Of a stretch of DNA of 19,984 nt, positions 1-7,994 are shown piece after piece. The notes beneath the pieces are model-generated. The model did no database searches. It saw only the letters and a program-made list of their open reading frames with translations, and was not told where the DNA came from. This DNA comes from an uncultured Prevotella sp. (GTDB taxonomy: Bacteria > Bacteroidota > Bacteroidia > Bacteroidales > Bacteroidaceae), in assembly GCA_945637645.1 (NCBI GenBank), contig CALZDK010000007.1, positions 1 to 19,984 on the forward strand. Direction: 5' to 3'. The translations under genes and the position numbers were made by a program. Each line of letters begins with the position of its first letter. Within the stretch, counting starts at the first letter, position 1.

Positions 1-4
1 AATT

Positions 5-1342
5 ATGGAAGTAGAGAAAATTATGCAACAGCTGGAGCAGAAGCACCCTGGTGAACTGGAGTATCTGCAGGCAGTGAGAGAAGTCCTCTTGTCGGTAAAG
101 GATGTGTATAACCAGCATCCCGAATTCGAGAAGGCAAAGATTATCGAGCGCATAGTAGAGCCCGAGCGAGTGCTGACATTCCGCGTGCCTTGGGTCGATG
201 ACAAAGGCGAGGTGCATGTCAATATAGGCTACAGGGTACAGTTCAACAGTGCCATAGGTCCATACAAGGGCGGTTTGCGTTTCCACCCCTCGGTAAACCT
301 ATCAATACTCAAGTTCCTCGGTTTTGAGCAGACTTTCAAGAATGCTCTTACCACACTGCCAATGGGCGGTGGAAAGGGAGGCTCTGACTTCTCCATACGC
401 GGACGTTCCGACAACGAGGTTATGCGCTTCTGCCAGGCATTCATGACCGAGCTCCACAAGGTTATTGGTCCTTCAGAGGATGTTCCTGCAGGCGACATCG
501 GCGTGGGAGCGCGTGAAATTGGATATCTCTTTGGCATGTATAAGAAACTGACACACGAGTGGAGCGGAGTGCTCACTGGAAAGGGCTTGGAATGGGGCGG
601 CTCGAAGATTCGTCCTGAGGCAACAGGTTTCGGAGCTCTCTATTTTGTCAACGAGATGCTACAGACACACGGACTTGACATCAAGGGCAAGACCGTAGCC
701 ATAAGCGGTTTCGGCAACGTGGCTTGGGGTGCCGCAACAAAAGCCACACAACTTGGAGCAAAGGTTGTCACGATATCAGGTCCCGATGGCTACATATACG
801 ACCCGGAGGGAATCAGCGGCGAAAAGATTGACTACATGCTTGAGCTTCGTGCCAGCGGCAACGACGTGTGCGCACCATACGCAGAAGAATTCCCGGAGGC
901 AACTTTCGTTCCTGGCAAGCGTCCATGGGAAGTGAAATGCGACATAGCACTGCCATGCGCCACACAAAACGAGGTGAGCGGCGAAGATGCCGACGCTCTT
1001 CTTGCCAACAAGCCATTGCTCGTAGCCGAAGTGTCTAACATGGGTTGCACTGCAGAGGCCGTTGACAAGTTCATCGCCGCAGGTCAACTCTTCGCACCTG
1101 GCAAGGCAGTCAATGCCGGTGGTGTGGCAACATCAGGCCTTGAGATGACCCAGAACGCCATCCGTCTGAGTTGGAGCGAGGAAGAGGTTGACAAGAACCT
1201 CCACCAGATTATGCACAACATCCACGAACAGTGCGTGAAATACGGCAAGGAACCTAACGGCTACATCAATTATGTGAAAGGTGCCAACATTGCCGGCTTC
1301 ATGAAGGTTGCAAACGCTATGATGGCACAGGGAATCGTATAA
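5..1342 (+). CDS. gdhA: NADP-type glutamate dehydrogenase
   Basis: This 445-residue protein reversibly aminates 2-oxoglutarate to glutamate in the cytoplasm, the entry of ammonium into amino-acid metabolism. Visible marks of the hexameric small GDH family are the substrate segment GPYKGGLRFHPSV (85-97), the catalytic lysine K124 in PMGGGKGG, the PAGDIGVGARE loop (161-171) with the catalytic aspartate D164, and the Rossmann motif SGFGNVAWGA (234-243). The end of the second strand reads SGPDGYIYDP (258-267), which suits NADP rather than NAD, but that is inference from family knowledge. Length is normal for the family. The window begins four bases before the ATG, so the promoter and start cannot be checked; an in-frame Met at residue 7 is an alternative. 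The RlpA-like gene starts 15 bases after the stop, so the two are probably cotranscribed. Confidence 0.95.
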   Translation: MEVEKIMQQLEQKHPGELEYLQAVREVLLSVKDVYNQHPEFEKAKIIERIVEPERVLTFRVPWVDDKGEVHVNIGYRVQFNSAIGPYKGGLRFHPSVNLSILKFLGFEQTFKNALTTLPMGGGKGGSDFSIRGRSDNEVMRFCQAFMTELHKVIGPSEDVPAGDIGVGAREIGYLFGMYKKLTHEWSGVLTGKGLEWGGSKIRPEATGFGALYFVNEMLQTHGLDIKGKTVAISGFGNVAWGAATKATQLGAKVVTISGPDGYIYDPEGISGEKIDYMLELRASGNDVCAPYAEEFPEATFVPGKRPWEVKCDIALPCATQNEVSGEDADALLANKPLLVAEVSNMGCTAEAVDKFIAAGQLFAPGKAVNAGGVATSGLEMTQNAIRLSWSEEEVDKNLHQIMHNIHEQCVKYGKEPNGYINYVKGANIAGFMKVANAMMAQGIV

Positions 1343-1345
1343 AAA

Positions 1346-1470
1346 GAAGAGTGAAGAATGAAGAATGAGCTAAGCAAAAAAACATATCTATTTATTGTTT
1401 CCAACGTCCTAAAACGGACTTTGGCATTGGTGGCATTACTCCATTCTCCATTCTTCATTCTTCACTCTTC
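1346..1470. repeat. Inverted-repeat element, 22-bp perfect arms
   Basis: Positions 1346-1367 and 1449-1470 are perfect reverse complements over 22 bases, separated by 81 bases. Each arm is itself built on a 7-base period (gaagaat / attcttc). The left arm holds the start codon of the following gene and the right arm codes eight residues of its signal peptide. In RNA the arms could pair and bury the start codon. It resembles small dispersed repeats of Bacteroidota genomes, but copy number cannot be judged from one window. Confidence 0.85.
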
Positions 1471-2083
1471 ATTTATTTTCGCCCAAGAACCGCAGAAGGG
1501 TAAGGCTTCCTATTATTCTAAACGAGCTACAGGCTCACGCACAAGCAGCGGCGAACGACTGCATCACGACAGCCTGACTTGCGCGCATAGAACACATCCA
1601 TTCGGCACGATGCTGAAGGTGACCAACGTGCAGAACGGGAAATCCGTAGTGGTGAAGGTGATCGACCGCGGTCCGTACGGACGCGGACGCATCATCGACC
1701 TCTCTTGGGGTGCAGCAAAGGAACTTGGCATACTTTCACAGGGTGTGGCAATGGTGACAGTGGAACTGGCTGAAGACCTCATCATACCATTCAAGCCTAA
1801 GGAGGACAAGAGACTCTACGAGATAGACTTCGACACTCAAGACCCAGGTCCTGTGATGACCCCAGTGTGGCAAGACATGAAAAAGGCGCAGCACAAGGAG
1901 TCGAAACCACTGCACAAGCTTGGCGACAACTCAACGAAAAACAAACAGCAGGCACCAGCCGAGAAAAAAAACTCAGTCGGCAACCACCAGGTTGTCTCTC
2001 ACCCACAAGCCTCCGTATTTGACGAAATAGACAAGAATCCCCATAAATCGAGGGTATCGCAAAAACGGAATAAGGACAAATAA
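1358..2083 (+). CDS. RlpA-like double-psi beta-barrel protein
   Basis: A 241-residue exported protein of the RlpA family, whose members act at the cell wall, some as lytic transglycosylases on denuded peptidoglycan. A long signal sequence (about residues 1-42) ends near FIFA|QEPQ. The double-psi barrel spans about 46-140, with GKASYYS, TSSGE, HRTHPFGTMLKV, the hallmark DRGPYGRGRIIDLS (103-116) and KELG. There is no SPOR domain; after residue 150 the chain becomes a lysine- and polar-rich tail, probably unstructured. The start at 1358 lies inside the left arm of an inverted repeat, and the hydrophobic core PFFILHSS (31-38) is coded by the right arm, so part of the signal peptide has repeat origin. 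No good ribosome site beyond the purine-rich arm is seen. It lies 15 bases behind gdhA and ends before an intrinsic terminator. Enzymatic activity is uncertain. Confidence 0.85.
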   Translation: MKNELSKKTYLFIVSNVLKRTLALVALLHSPFFILHSSFIFAQEPQKGKASYYSKRATGSRTSSGERLHHDSLTCAHRTHPFGTMLKVTNVQNGKSVVVKVIDRGPYGRGRIIDLSWGAAKELGILSQGVAMVTVELAEDLIIPFKPKEDKRLYEIDFDTQDPGPVMTPVWQDMKKAQHKESKPLHKLGDNSTKNKQQAPAEKKNSVGNHQVVSHPQASVFDEIDKNPHKSRVSQKRNKDK

Positions 2084-2106
2084 GGCTGAACAATAGAGAA
2101 AATATC

Positions 2107-2135
2107 AGCGAAAGGGAAACTTTTTTCGCTTTTTT
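2107..2135 (+). terminator. Intrinsic terminator after the gdhA-rlpA unit
   Basis: Stem agcgaaa (2107-2113) pairs with tttcgct (2124-2130) across a ten-base loop and runs straight into a T tract ending at 2135. It lies 24 bases after the rlpA-like stop. The T tract also overlaps the likely -33 box of the next promoter. Confidence 0.7.
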
Positions 2136-2167
2136 GTATCATAATTGGAAAAAAAGTTGTAAGTTTG
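2133..2167 (+). promoter_or_regulatory. Bacteroidota-type promoter for the esterase unit
   Basis: TAAGTTTG at 2160-2167 matches the -7 consensus TAnnTTTG. A TTTG at 2133-2136 is the only plausible -33 box, with a 23-base spacer that is slightly long. The box places transcription start shortly before 2194 and argues against the upstream ATG at 2134. Confidence 0.6.
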
Positions 2168-2193
2168 CAGCCTATAACAAAAAAACCACAATT

Positions 2194-3276
2194 ATGATAA
2201 AACAACTGTTAACAATCGCATTCCTTCTATTGTCTGCGCTTGCGTCGGCTGCAGATAAGCAAGTTAAGGCAAACGACAAAAACATTTCGTTTGTTGGACG
2301 TACAGAGACACTCGCCGATGGCAGTGTGCGCTACGACTGGGTAGGCACCTATATGAAAACACGGTTCACGGGCGGACGCATTGGCGTTGTGGCTTCCGAG
2401 ACAGGCAAGAGCTACTATAATGTCATCATCGACGGACGGGTGACAAAGAAAATCCTAATCACAGGCACCAATCCACAAACCATCATGCTGGCGGAGAAAC
2501 TGCCAAAGGGAGAGCACGAACTGATGCTACAGAAATGCACCGAGGGCGAATATGGCTGCACCACAATACACTCAGTGGTGATTGACAATAAAGCCACCCT
2601 TTCCGTTGTCGCGCCGAAGTCACGACTGATAGAGGCATACGGCGACTCCTACACAGTAGGCTACGGAACAGAAGGGCTGAAAGCCAGCGAGCCCTTCAAA
2701 CTCGAAACGGAGAACTGCTACAAGGCCTATATTCCCATCATGGCACGCTATTTCGACGCCGACTACCGCATCATTGCCCATTCAGGCAACGGCATGGTGA
2801 GAAACTGGGGCGACAAGGAACAGCAGTCGCCTGTGAACATGTCAACACGCTACACACAACTCTACGACCAGTTTGCCACCACTCCCTTCAACTACGACCA
2901 GCGCAAGCCCGATATCGTGACAATAAACATCGGCACCAACGATTTCTCCCCAACGGCTATACCCGAAGCGAAGAATTACGTTGAGGCATACATAAAGATG
3001 ATAGAGACTATCAGCAGCCGCTACGACAACGTGCCAATACTCTGCATCACTCCCCACTCTTCCACCGAATATCTGCGTGCTGCCTTACAGTTACTCAAGG
3101 AGAGCACAGCCAACCGTTTCCCCAACGTCCACTTCGCAACAACGATGAACAATATCATCAACGAGGACGTTGACCTTGGATCAGACTGGCACCCTAACTA
3201 TCAGGGACAGACTAAAATAGCAATGACACTGATACCACAAATATCAAAGATAATGCATTGGGAGGTTAAAGAATGA
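2194..3276 (+). CDS. CE2-type SGNH acetyl (xylan) esterase
   Basis: A 360-residue secreted esterase with the two-part layout of carbohydrate esterase family 2: an N-terminal jelly-roll-like domain (about 28-140) and a C-terminal SGNH hydrolase (about 143-360). Catalytic blocks are visible: nucleophile S152 in YGDSYTVGYG, SGNG (197-200), GTND (247-250) and the histidine in DWHP (H333). CE2 enzymes remove acetyl groups from xylan and other polysaccharides in the periplasm or outside the cell; the acetyl-xylan substrate is inferred from the family and from the GH43 two genes downstream. The start at 2194 gives a clean signal peptide (MIKQLLTIAFLLLSALASA) and follows a promoter box at 2160-2167; extension to the ATG at 2134 would put the start inside the promoter. 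The stop overlaps the next start by ATGA, indicating translational coupling. Confidence 0.85.
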   Translation: MIKQLLTIAFLLLSALASAADKQVKANDKNISFVGRTETLADGSVRYDWVGTYMKTRFTGGRIGVVASETGKSYYNVIIDGRVTKKILITGTNPQTIMLAEKLPKGEHELMLQKCTEGEYGCTTIHSVVIDNKATLSVVAPKSRLIEAYGDSYTVGYGTEGLKASEPFKLETENCYKAYIPIMARYFDADYRIIAHSGNGMVRNWGDKEQQSPVNMSTRYTQLYDQFATTPFNYDQRKPDIVTINIGTNDFSPTAIPEAKNYVEAYIKMIETISSRYDNVPILCITPHSSTEYLRAALQLLKESTANRFPNVHFATTMNNIINEDVDLGSDWHPNYQGQTKIAMTLIPQISKIMHWEVKE

Positions 3277-6236
3277 ACTCAAACATACCACAGGAATGGA
3301 ATAAATTCTATCTGCGCGACGTGTCGTTCGTCAATCTCATGACACGACGCATCTTCAACGTGCTCATCGTCGCCAACCCCTACGACGCTTTCATGCTCGA
3401 AGACGACGGACGCGTTGACGAGAAAATTTTTGACGAATATATGGATCTCGGCTTGCGCTATCCGCCAACCTTCACACAGGTCAGTACTACGGAAGAGGCA
3501 AACGAGGTGTTGCGCAACACCGACATCGACCTCGTAATCTGCATGCCGGGAAATGCCGACAACGATGCCTTCGACGTGGCAAGAAAGGTAAAGGCCGACT
3601 CGCCAAACATTCCGTGCGTAGTGCTCACGCCATTCTCTCACGGCATAACCCGACGTATGCAGGACGAGGATCTCTCGATGTTCGACTACATCTTCTGTTG
3701 GCTTGGCAACACCAACCTCATCCTCTCCATCATAAAACTGATAGAGGACAAGATGAATATCGACCACGACATCAACGAGGCAGGAGTACAGATGATTCTG
3801 CTCGTCGAAGACAGCATAAGGTTCTATTCCTCCATACTTCCCAATCTCTACAACTACATACTGCTGCAGAGCAAACGCTTCTCCACTGAGGCTCTAAACC
3901 CACACGCAGCCTCGCAACGCAAGCGAGGACGACCCAAGGTGGTGTTGGCACGCAACTACGAGGAGGCAATGGAACTCTACGAGCGCTACCACGACAACAC
4001 GCTTGGAGTAATCAGCGACACACGTTTCCCCAAGGACGGCGAGAAAGACGCTGAGGCAGGACTGAAACTGCTGCGCGAGATTCGCCGTCGCGACGAGTTC
4101 GTGCCTCTTATTCTGCAAAGCTCCGAGACCGACAACAGGCTGAAAGCCGAAAAGGAAGGTTTCCGCTTCGTCGATAAAAACTCCAAGAAGATGAACATCG
4201 ACCTGCGCAACCTCATGGAGAGGCACATGGGCTTTGGCGACTTCATCTTCCGCGACCCCTCAACGGGCAACGAGGTGATGCGCATACGGTCACTGAAGGA
4301 ACTTCAGGACAACATCTTCAAGATTCCCGACGACTCGATGCTCTACCACATCTCACGCAACCACATGAGCCGATGGCTCTGTGCAAGGGCAATCTTCCCC
4401 GTGTCGGCTTTCCTTAAGCACGTCACATGGCACAAACTGCAGGACGTACAGGCACACCGACAGATCATCTTTGACGCCATTGTACAGTACCGACACATGA
4501 AGAACATCGGAGTGGTGGCGGTGTTCGACCGTGGCAAGTTCGACGCCTACAGCCATTTCGCACGCATCGGCGACGGTTCACTTGGCGGAAAGGGACGCGG
4601 ACTGGCATTTCTTGACAACATAATAAAGCGCCACCCTGAGATGAACCAGTTGCCGGGTGTGCAGGTATCGATACCACGAACCGTGGTGCTCTGCACCGAC
4701 ATCTTCGACGAGTTCATGGACAAGAACAACCTCTACCAGATTGCCCTCAGCGACGCTCCCGACGATGTCATCCTTAGCCATTTCCTGCATGCCCAGCTGC
4801 CCGACTCTCTCATTGCCGACTTTTTCACCTTCTTCGATGCGGTGAAGTCACCTATAGCCGTGCGTTCTTCGTCGCTGCTCGAAGACAGCCACTATCAGCC
4901 TTTCGCCGGCATCTACTCCACATATATGGTACCCTACCGTGACGACAAGTACGAGATGCTCCGCATGTTGGCTTGTGCTATCAAGGGCGTGTATGCCTCT
5001 GTATATTACAAGGATTCAAAGGCATATATGACCGCCACGAGCAACGTGATAGACCAAGAAAAGATGGCGGTCATACTACAGGAAGTAGTAGGCAAGCAAT
5101 ACGGCGACCGCTATTATCCCAACTTCAGCGGCGTGCTGCGCTCCATCAACTACTATCCCATTGGCGACGAGAAGGCGGAAGAAGGCATAGCAAGCCTCGC
5201 CCTCGGTCTTGGAAAATATATCGTCGATGGAGGACAGACCCTTAGAGTTAGTCCTTACCATCCGCATCAGGTGCTTCAGACGAGCGAGATGGAGACGGCA
5301 CTGCGCGAGACTCAGACACGCTTCTATGCCCTCGACATGAAAAACGTCAGCGAGGACTTCAAGGTCGATGACGGTTTCAACATCCTCAACCTTCGTGTGA
5401 AAGAAGCCGACAAAGACGGTTCGCTGAACTACATTGCATCTACCTACGACCCCTACGACCAGGTCATCCGCGACGGCATCTATGAGGGAGGACGCAAGGT
5501 AATCTCCTTCTGCGGAGTGCTGCAGCAAGGCGTGTTTCCATTGCCCGAACTGTTGCAGATGGCGCAGACGTTCGGTGCTGGCGACATGAAACGTCCCGTG
5601 GAGATAGAGTTCGCCTGCAACATCAACAACGACCGCACGGGAGAGTTCTACCTCTTGCAGATACGACCCATTGTTGACAGCAAGCAAATGCTTGAGGAGG
5701 ACATTGCCGCCATACCAGACGACAAGTGCCTGCTGCGCTCCAACAACTCACTCGGACACGGCATCAGCGAGGAAGTGTGCGACGTGGTGTATGTAAAGGC
5801 AGGAGAAGACTTCACGGCAGCCAACAATCCAGCCATAGCCGAAGAGATAGAGCGCATCAACCGACGCTTCCTCGACGAGAAACGAGGCTACATACTCGTT
5901 GGTCCCGGACGTTGGGGGTCAAGCGACTACTGGTTAGGCATTCCCGTGAAGTGGCCGCACATCAGCGGAGCACGCCTCATTGTGGAGGCAGGCCTTAAGA
6001 ACTACCGTGTTGACCCAAGCCAAGGCACCCACTTCTTCCAAAACCTCACTTCCTTCGGCGTTGGCTATTTCACCATCAACACCTACAACAACGACGGCAT
6101 CTTCCGTCAGGACCTTCTCGACCAGATGCCAGCAATAGAAGAAACAACATTTGTACGCCACGTCCGCTTCGACCATCCTTTGAAAATAATGATGGACGGA
6201 AAACGGCAGATTGGTGTCGTTATCAATAATAACTAA
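3273..6236 (+). CDS. Receiver-receiver-PEP synthase-type ATP-grasp protein
   Basis: A 987-residue cytoplasmic protein with no signal peptide. Residues about 28-160 resemble a receiver domain but lack the phosphorylatable aspartate (DLVICMPGN where D would stand) and the lysine. Residues about 174-320 form a second receiver-like domain with the expected set: E179-D180, D249 in GVISDT, S283/S284 and K302 in VDKNSKK, with an insert near 204-222. From about 425 to 800 comes a pyruvate phosphate dikinase N-terminal (ATP-grasp) module: GDGSLGGKGRGLAFL (433-447), RSSSLLEDS (531-539), FAGIYSTY (544-551), MAVILQEVVG (598-607), IEFA (778-781) and LLQIRPI (794-800). The last 185 residues include GPGRWGSSDYW (877-887). 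The swivelling phospho-histidine motif (TxHAA type) and the PEP-binding barrel of real PEP synthases are absent, so PEP synthesis is unlikely. It overlaps the esterase by ATGA and precedes GH43 by 16 bases. Function unknown; a phosphorylation-regulated kinase or sensor is one guess. Confidence 0.8.
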   Translation: MNSNIPQEWNKFYLRDVSFVNLMTRRIFNVLIVANPYDAFMLEDDGRVDEKIFDEYMDLGLRYPPTFTQVSTTEEANEVLRNTDIDLVICMPGNADNDAFDVARKVKADSPNIPCVVLTPFSHGITRRMQDEDLSMFDYIFCWLGNTNLILSIIKLIEDKMNIDHDINEAGVQMILLVEDSIRFYSSILPNLYNYILLQSKRFSTEALNPHAASQRKRGRPKVVLARNYEEAMELYERYHDNTLGVISDTRFPKDGEKDAEAGLKLLREIRRRDEFVPLILQSSETDNRLKAEKEGFRFVDKNSKKMNIDLRNLMERHMGFGDFIFRDPSTGNEVMRIRSLKELQDNIFKIPDDSMLYHISRNHMSRWLCARAIFPVSAFLKHVTWHKLQDVQAHRQIIFDAIVQYRHMKNIGVVAVFDRGKFDAYSHFARIGDGSLGGKGRGLAFLDNIIKRHPEMNQLPGVQVSIPRTVVLCTDIFDEFMDKNNLYQIALSDAPDDVILSHFLHAQLPDSLIADFFTFFDAVKSPIAVRSSSLLEDSHYQPFAGIYSTYMVPYRDDKYEMLRMLACAIKGVYASVYYKDSKAYMTATSNVIDQEKMAVILQEVVGKQYGDRYYPNFSGVLRSINYYPIGDEKAEEGIASLALGLGKYIVDGGQTLRVSPYHPHQVLQTSEMETALRETQTRFYALDMKNVSEDFKVDDGFNILNLRVKEADKDGSLNYIASTYDPYDQVIRDGIYEGGRKVISFCGVLQQGVFPLPELLQMAQTFGAGDMKRPVEIEFACNINNDRTGEFYLLQIRPIVDSKQMLEEDIAAIPDDKCLLRSNNSLGHGISEEVCDVVYVKAGEDFTAANNPAIAEEIERINRRFLDEKRGYILVGPGRWGSSDYWLGIPVKWPHISGARLIVEAGLKNYRVDPSQGTHFFQNLTSFGVGYFTINTYNNDGIFRQDLLDQMPAIEETTFVRHVRFDHPLKIMMDGKRQIGVVINNN

Positions 6237-6252
6237 AGCCAAGACGTAAAAA

Positions 6253-7806
6253 ATGAAAAGAATCATCACAATGGCATTTGCAGCCTTAGCCTGCTGCAGC
6301 CAGGCATTTTCTGCATGCGACAAAGCCCACGCCCATCCGCTCATCCCCGGCTACCATCCCGACCCATCGGTGTGCCGCGTGGGCAACGACTACTATATCG
6401 TCAACTCCTCGTTCCAATATTTTCCTGGAGTGCCCATTTTCAAAAGCAGCGACATGAAGCATTGGGAGCAAATAGGCAATGTGCTCGACCGTGAGAACCA
6501 ACTGCCGCTGAAGGGAGCCTCGTCGTGGTTGGGCATCTACGCACCGACAATCCGCTACAACGACGGCACTTTCTACATGATTACCACCAACGTTGGCAAC
6601 GGTGGCAACTTCATGGTCACAGCCTCGTCGCCCGAAGGTCCGTGGAGCGATCCTATATGGCTGCAACAGCAAGGCATCGACCCCTCGTTATATTTCGAGA
6701 ACGGGAAATGCTACATGGTGAGCAATCCCGACAACACCATAACTCTCTGTGAAATAGACCCCAGCACAGGCAAGCAACTCACCGAAAGCCGAGGAATCTG
6801 GCAAGGCACCGGTGGACGCTATCCCGAAGGACCTCATATCTATAAGAAAGGCGAATACTACTATCTGCTCATCTCCGAGGGAGGAACAGAGATAGCCCAC
6901 AGCCTCACCATAGCCCGTAGCCGCAACATCTACGGACCATACGAGAGTTGCCCACGCAACCCTATTTTCACCCATTGCTGTATGGCGGCACAGGACAGCC
7001 AGGTGCAGGGCACCGGTCACGGCGACCTCGTGGAAGACACCAACGGGCAGTGGTGGATGACCTTCCTCGCCTTCCGTTTCTACAATGGTTCCTATCATCA
7101 TCTCGGACGCGAGACCTTCCTCGTGCCAGTGGAGTGGGACGACCAAGGATGGCCGGTGGTCAACCACGGCAAACCGCTTCAGGCTGTAACAAAAGACACC
7201 GACTTCGCCTCTCTTCCCCAGACATCCATAGCCAATTCGGCGGCAAAAGGTTTCAAGACGATGGGACCAGAGTGGGTGTTCATACAGAATCCCGACTCCA
7301 CAAAATACGAACATCGTGGAAAAACCCTACGTCTGCACGGCTCAAAGAGCACACTCACCGATAACGACCGACCCACATTCATGGGACGCCGCCAGCAGCA
7401 TGCCGACATGACCGTCAGCGTGGGCATCGACGCCACACTGCTGAAGCCAGGCGACGAGGCAGGTCTCACTGCATATCAGATTCACGACGGACACTGCGAG
7501 CTACTCGTTGGCAGAGCTACAGACGGCAGGCTCTATGCCACTGTCCGTTACCGCATGAAGACTCTTGAGAAGACTGAGGAAACATTGTGGTTAGACAGCC
7601 CCAAACAGCAGCTCGTGCTCCGTGCTACGCCCGAAGCCTATGAGTTCCTCTGCGGCAAGGATGCCAAGTCGCTCAAGCCCCTCGGCAGCATAGCACCACA
7701 GCTCATGAGCACCGAAGTGGTAGGCGGCTTCACCGGCATCCTGCTCGGCATCTACGCCACCGGCACCGGCTCCGCCGACTTCCAGTATTTCGACTACACG
7801 TTCTGA
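6253..7806 (+). CDS. GH43 beta-xylosidase / arabinofuranosidase
   Basis: A 517-residue secreted glycoside hydrolase family 43 enzyme with a five-blade beta-propeller (about 27-320) and a C-terminal concanavalin-like sandwich (about 330-517) as in family 43 xylosidases. The catalytic triad is visible: base D37 in YHPDPS, pKa-setting D143 in GIDPSLY, and acid E192 in RYPEGPHIYK. Such inverting enzymes release xylose or arabinose from xylan side chains or oligomers; which sugar cannot be decided here. The N-terminus MKRIITMAFAALACCSQAFS is a signal peptide; cysteines at 14, 15 and 22 give only an imperfect lipobox, so lipoprotein status is unclear. It begins 16 bases after the receiver/ATP-grasp gene and is likely the last gene of the esterase unit. 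Confidence 0.9.
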   Translation: MKRIITMAFAALACCSQAFSACDKAHAHPLIPGYHPDPSVCRVGNDYYIVNSSFQYFPGVPIFKSSDMKHWEQIGNVLDRENQLPLKGASSWLGIYAPTIRYNDGTFYMITTNVGNGGNFMVTASSPEGPWSDPIWLQQQGIDPSLYFENGKCYMVSNPDNTITLCEIDPSTGKQLTESRGIWQGTGGRYPEGPHIYKKGEYYYLLISEGGTEIAHSLTIARSRNIYGPYESCPRNPIFTHCCMAAQDSQVQGTGHGDLVEDTNGQWWMTFLAFRFYNGSYHHLGRETFLVPVEWDDQGWPVVNHGKPLQAVTKDTDFASLPQTSIANSAAKGFKTMGPEWVFIQNPDSTKYEHRGKTLRLHGSKSTLTDNDRPTFMGRRQQHADMTVSVGIDATLLKPGDEAGLTAYQIHDGHCELLVGRATDGRLYATVRYRMKTLEKTEETLWLDSPKQQLVLRATPEAYEFLCGKDAKSLKPLGSIAPQLMSTEVVGGFTGILLGIYATGTGSADFQYFDYTF

Positions 7807-7808
7807 AT

Positions 7809-7830
7809 TTTGCAAACTCCACGTTGCAAA
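7809..7830 (+). other. Hairpin after GH43
   Basis: tttgcaa (7809-7815) pairs with ttgcaaa (7824-7830) around an eight-base loop, just after the GH43 stop. No T tract follows, so it may stabilise the mRNA end rather than terminate. The rest of the 7807-7994 gap is AT-rich and holds the aldolase promoter. Confidence 0.35.
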
Positions 7831-7907
7831 TTGAGGTCAAAGCGTAACATAATATTTGATTTATGTGAAAAACAGTAGCTATAAAGGTTTAAAAAATGAC
7901 AAAACTC

Positions 7908-7938
7908 TTGCTTTTCAGAAATTAAAATATTAACTTTG
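7908..7938 (+). promoter_or_regulatory. Promoter of the aldolase gene
   Basis: TAACTTTG at 7931-7938 is a perfect TAnnTTTG box; TTG at 7908-7910 lies 20 bases upstream as a reduced -33 box. The leader to the ATG at 7995 is about 50 bases, AT-rich and without a Shine-Dalgarno sequence, as is common in this phylum. Confidence 0.65.
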
Positions 7939-7994
7939 TAGCCGAAAAGAAAGACAGAATTTCAAATTAACAATAAATATACAAATTAATTATT

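Noticed and set aside
1270..1458. Minus-strand 62-codon frame with signal-like FFILHSSF
   Set aside because: It arises from the symmetry of the inverted repeat and the antisense of gdhA; no mature protein follows.
2134..2193. Upstream in-frame ATG extending the esterase by 20 residues
   Set aside because: It would start inside the terminator/promoter region and spoil the clear signal peptide that begins at 2194.
5076..5687. Minus-strand 203-codon frame
   Set aside because: It lies antisense within the ATP-grasp module of the 987-residue gene and has no domain or translation signal.
3273..6236. Genuine PEP synthase
   Set aside because: The catalytic phosphohistidine domain and PEP-binding barrel are absent, and the N-terminus is receiver-like.
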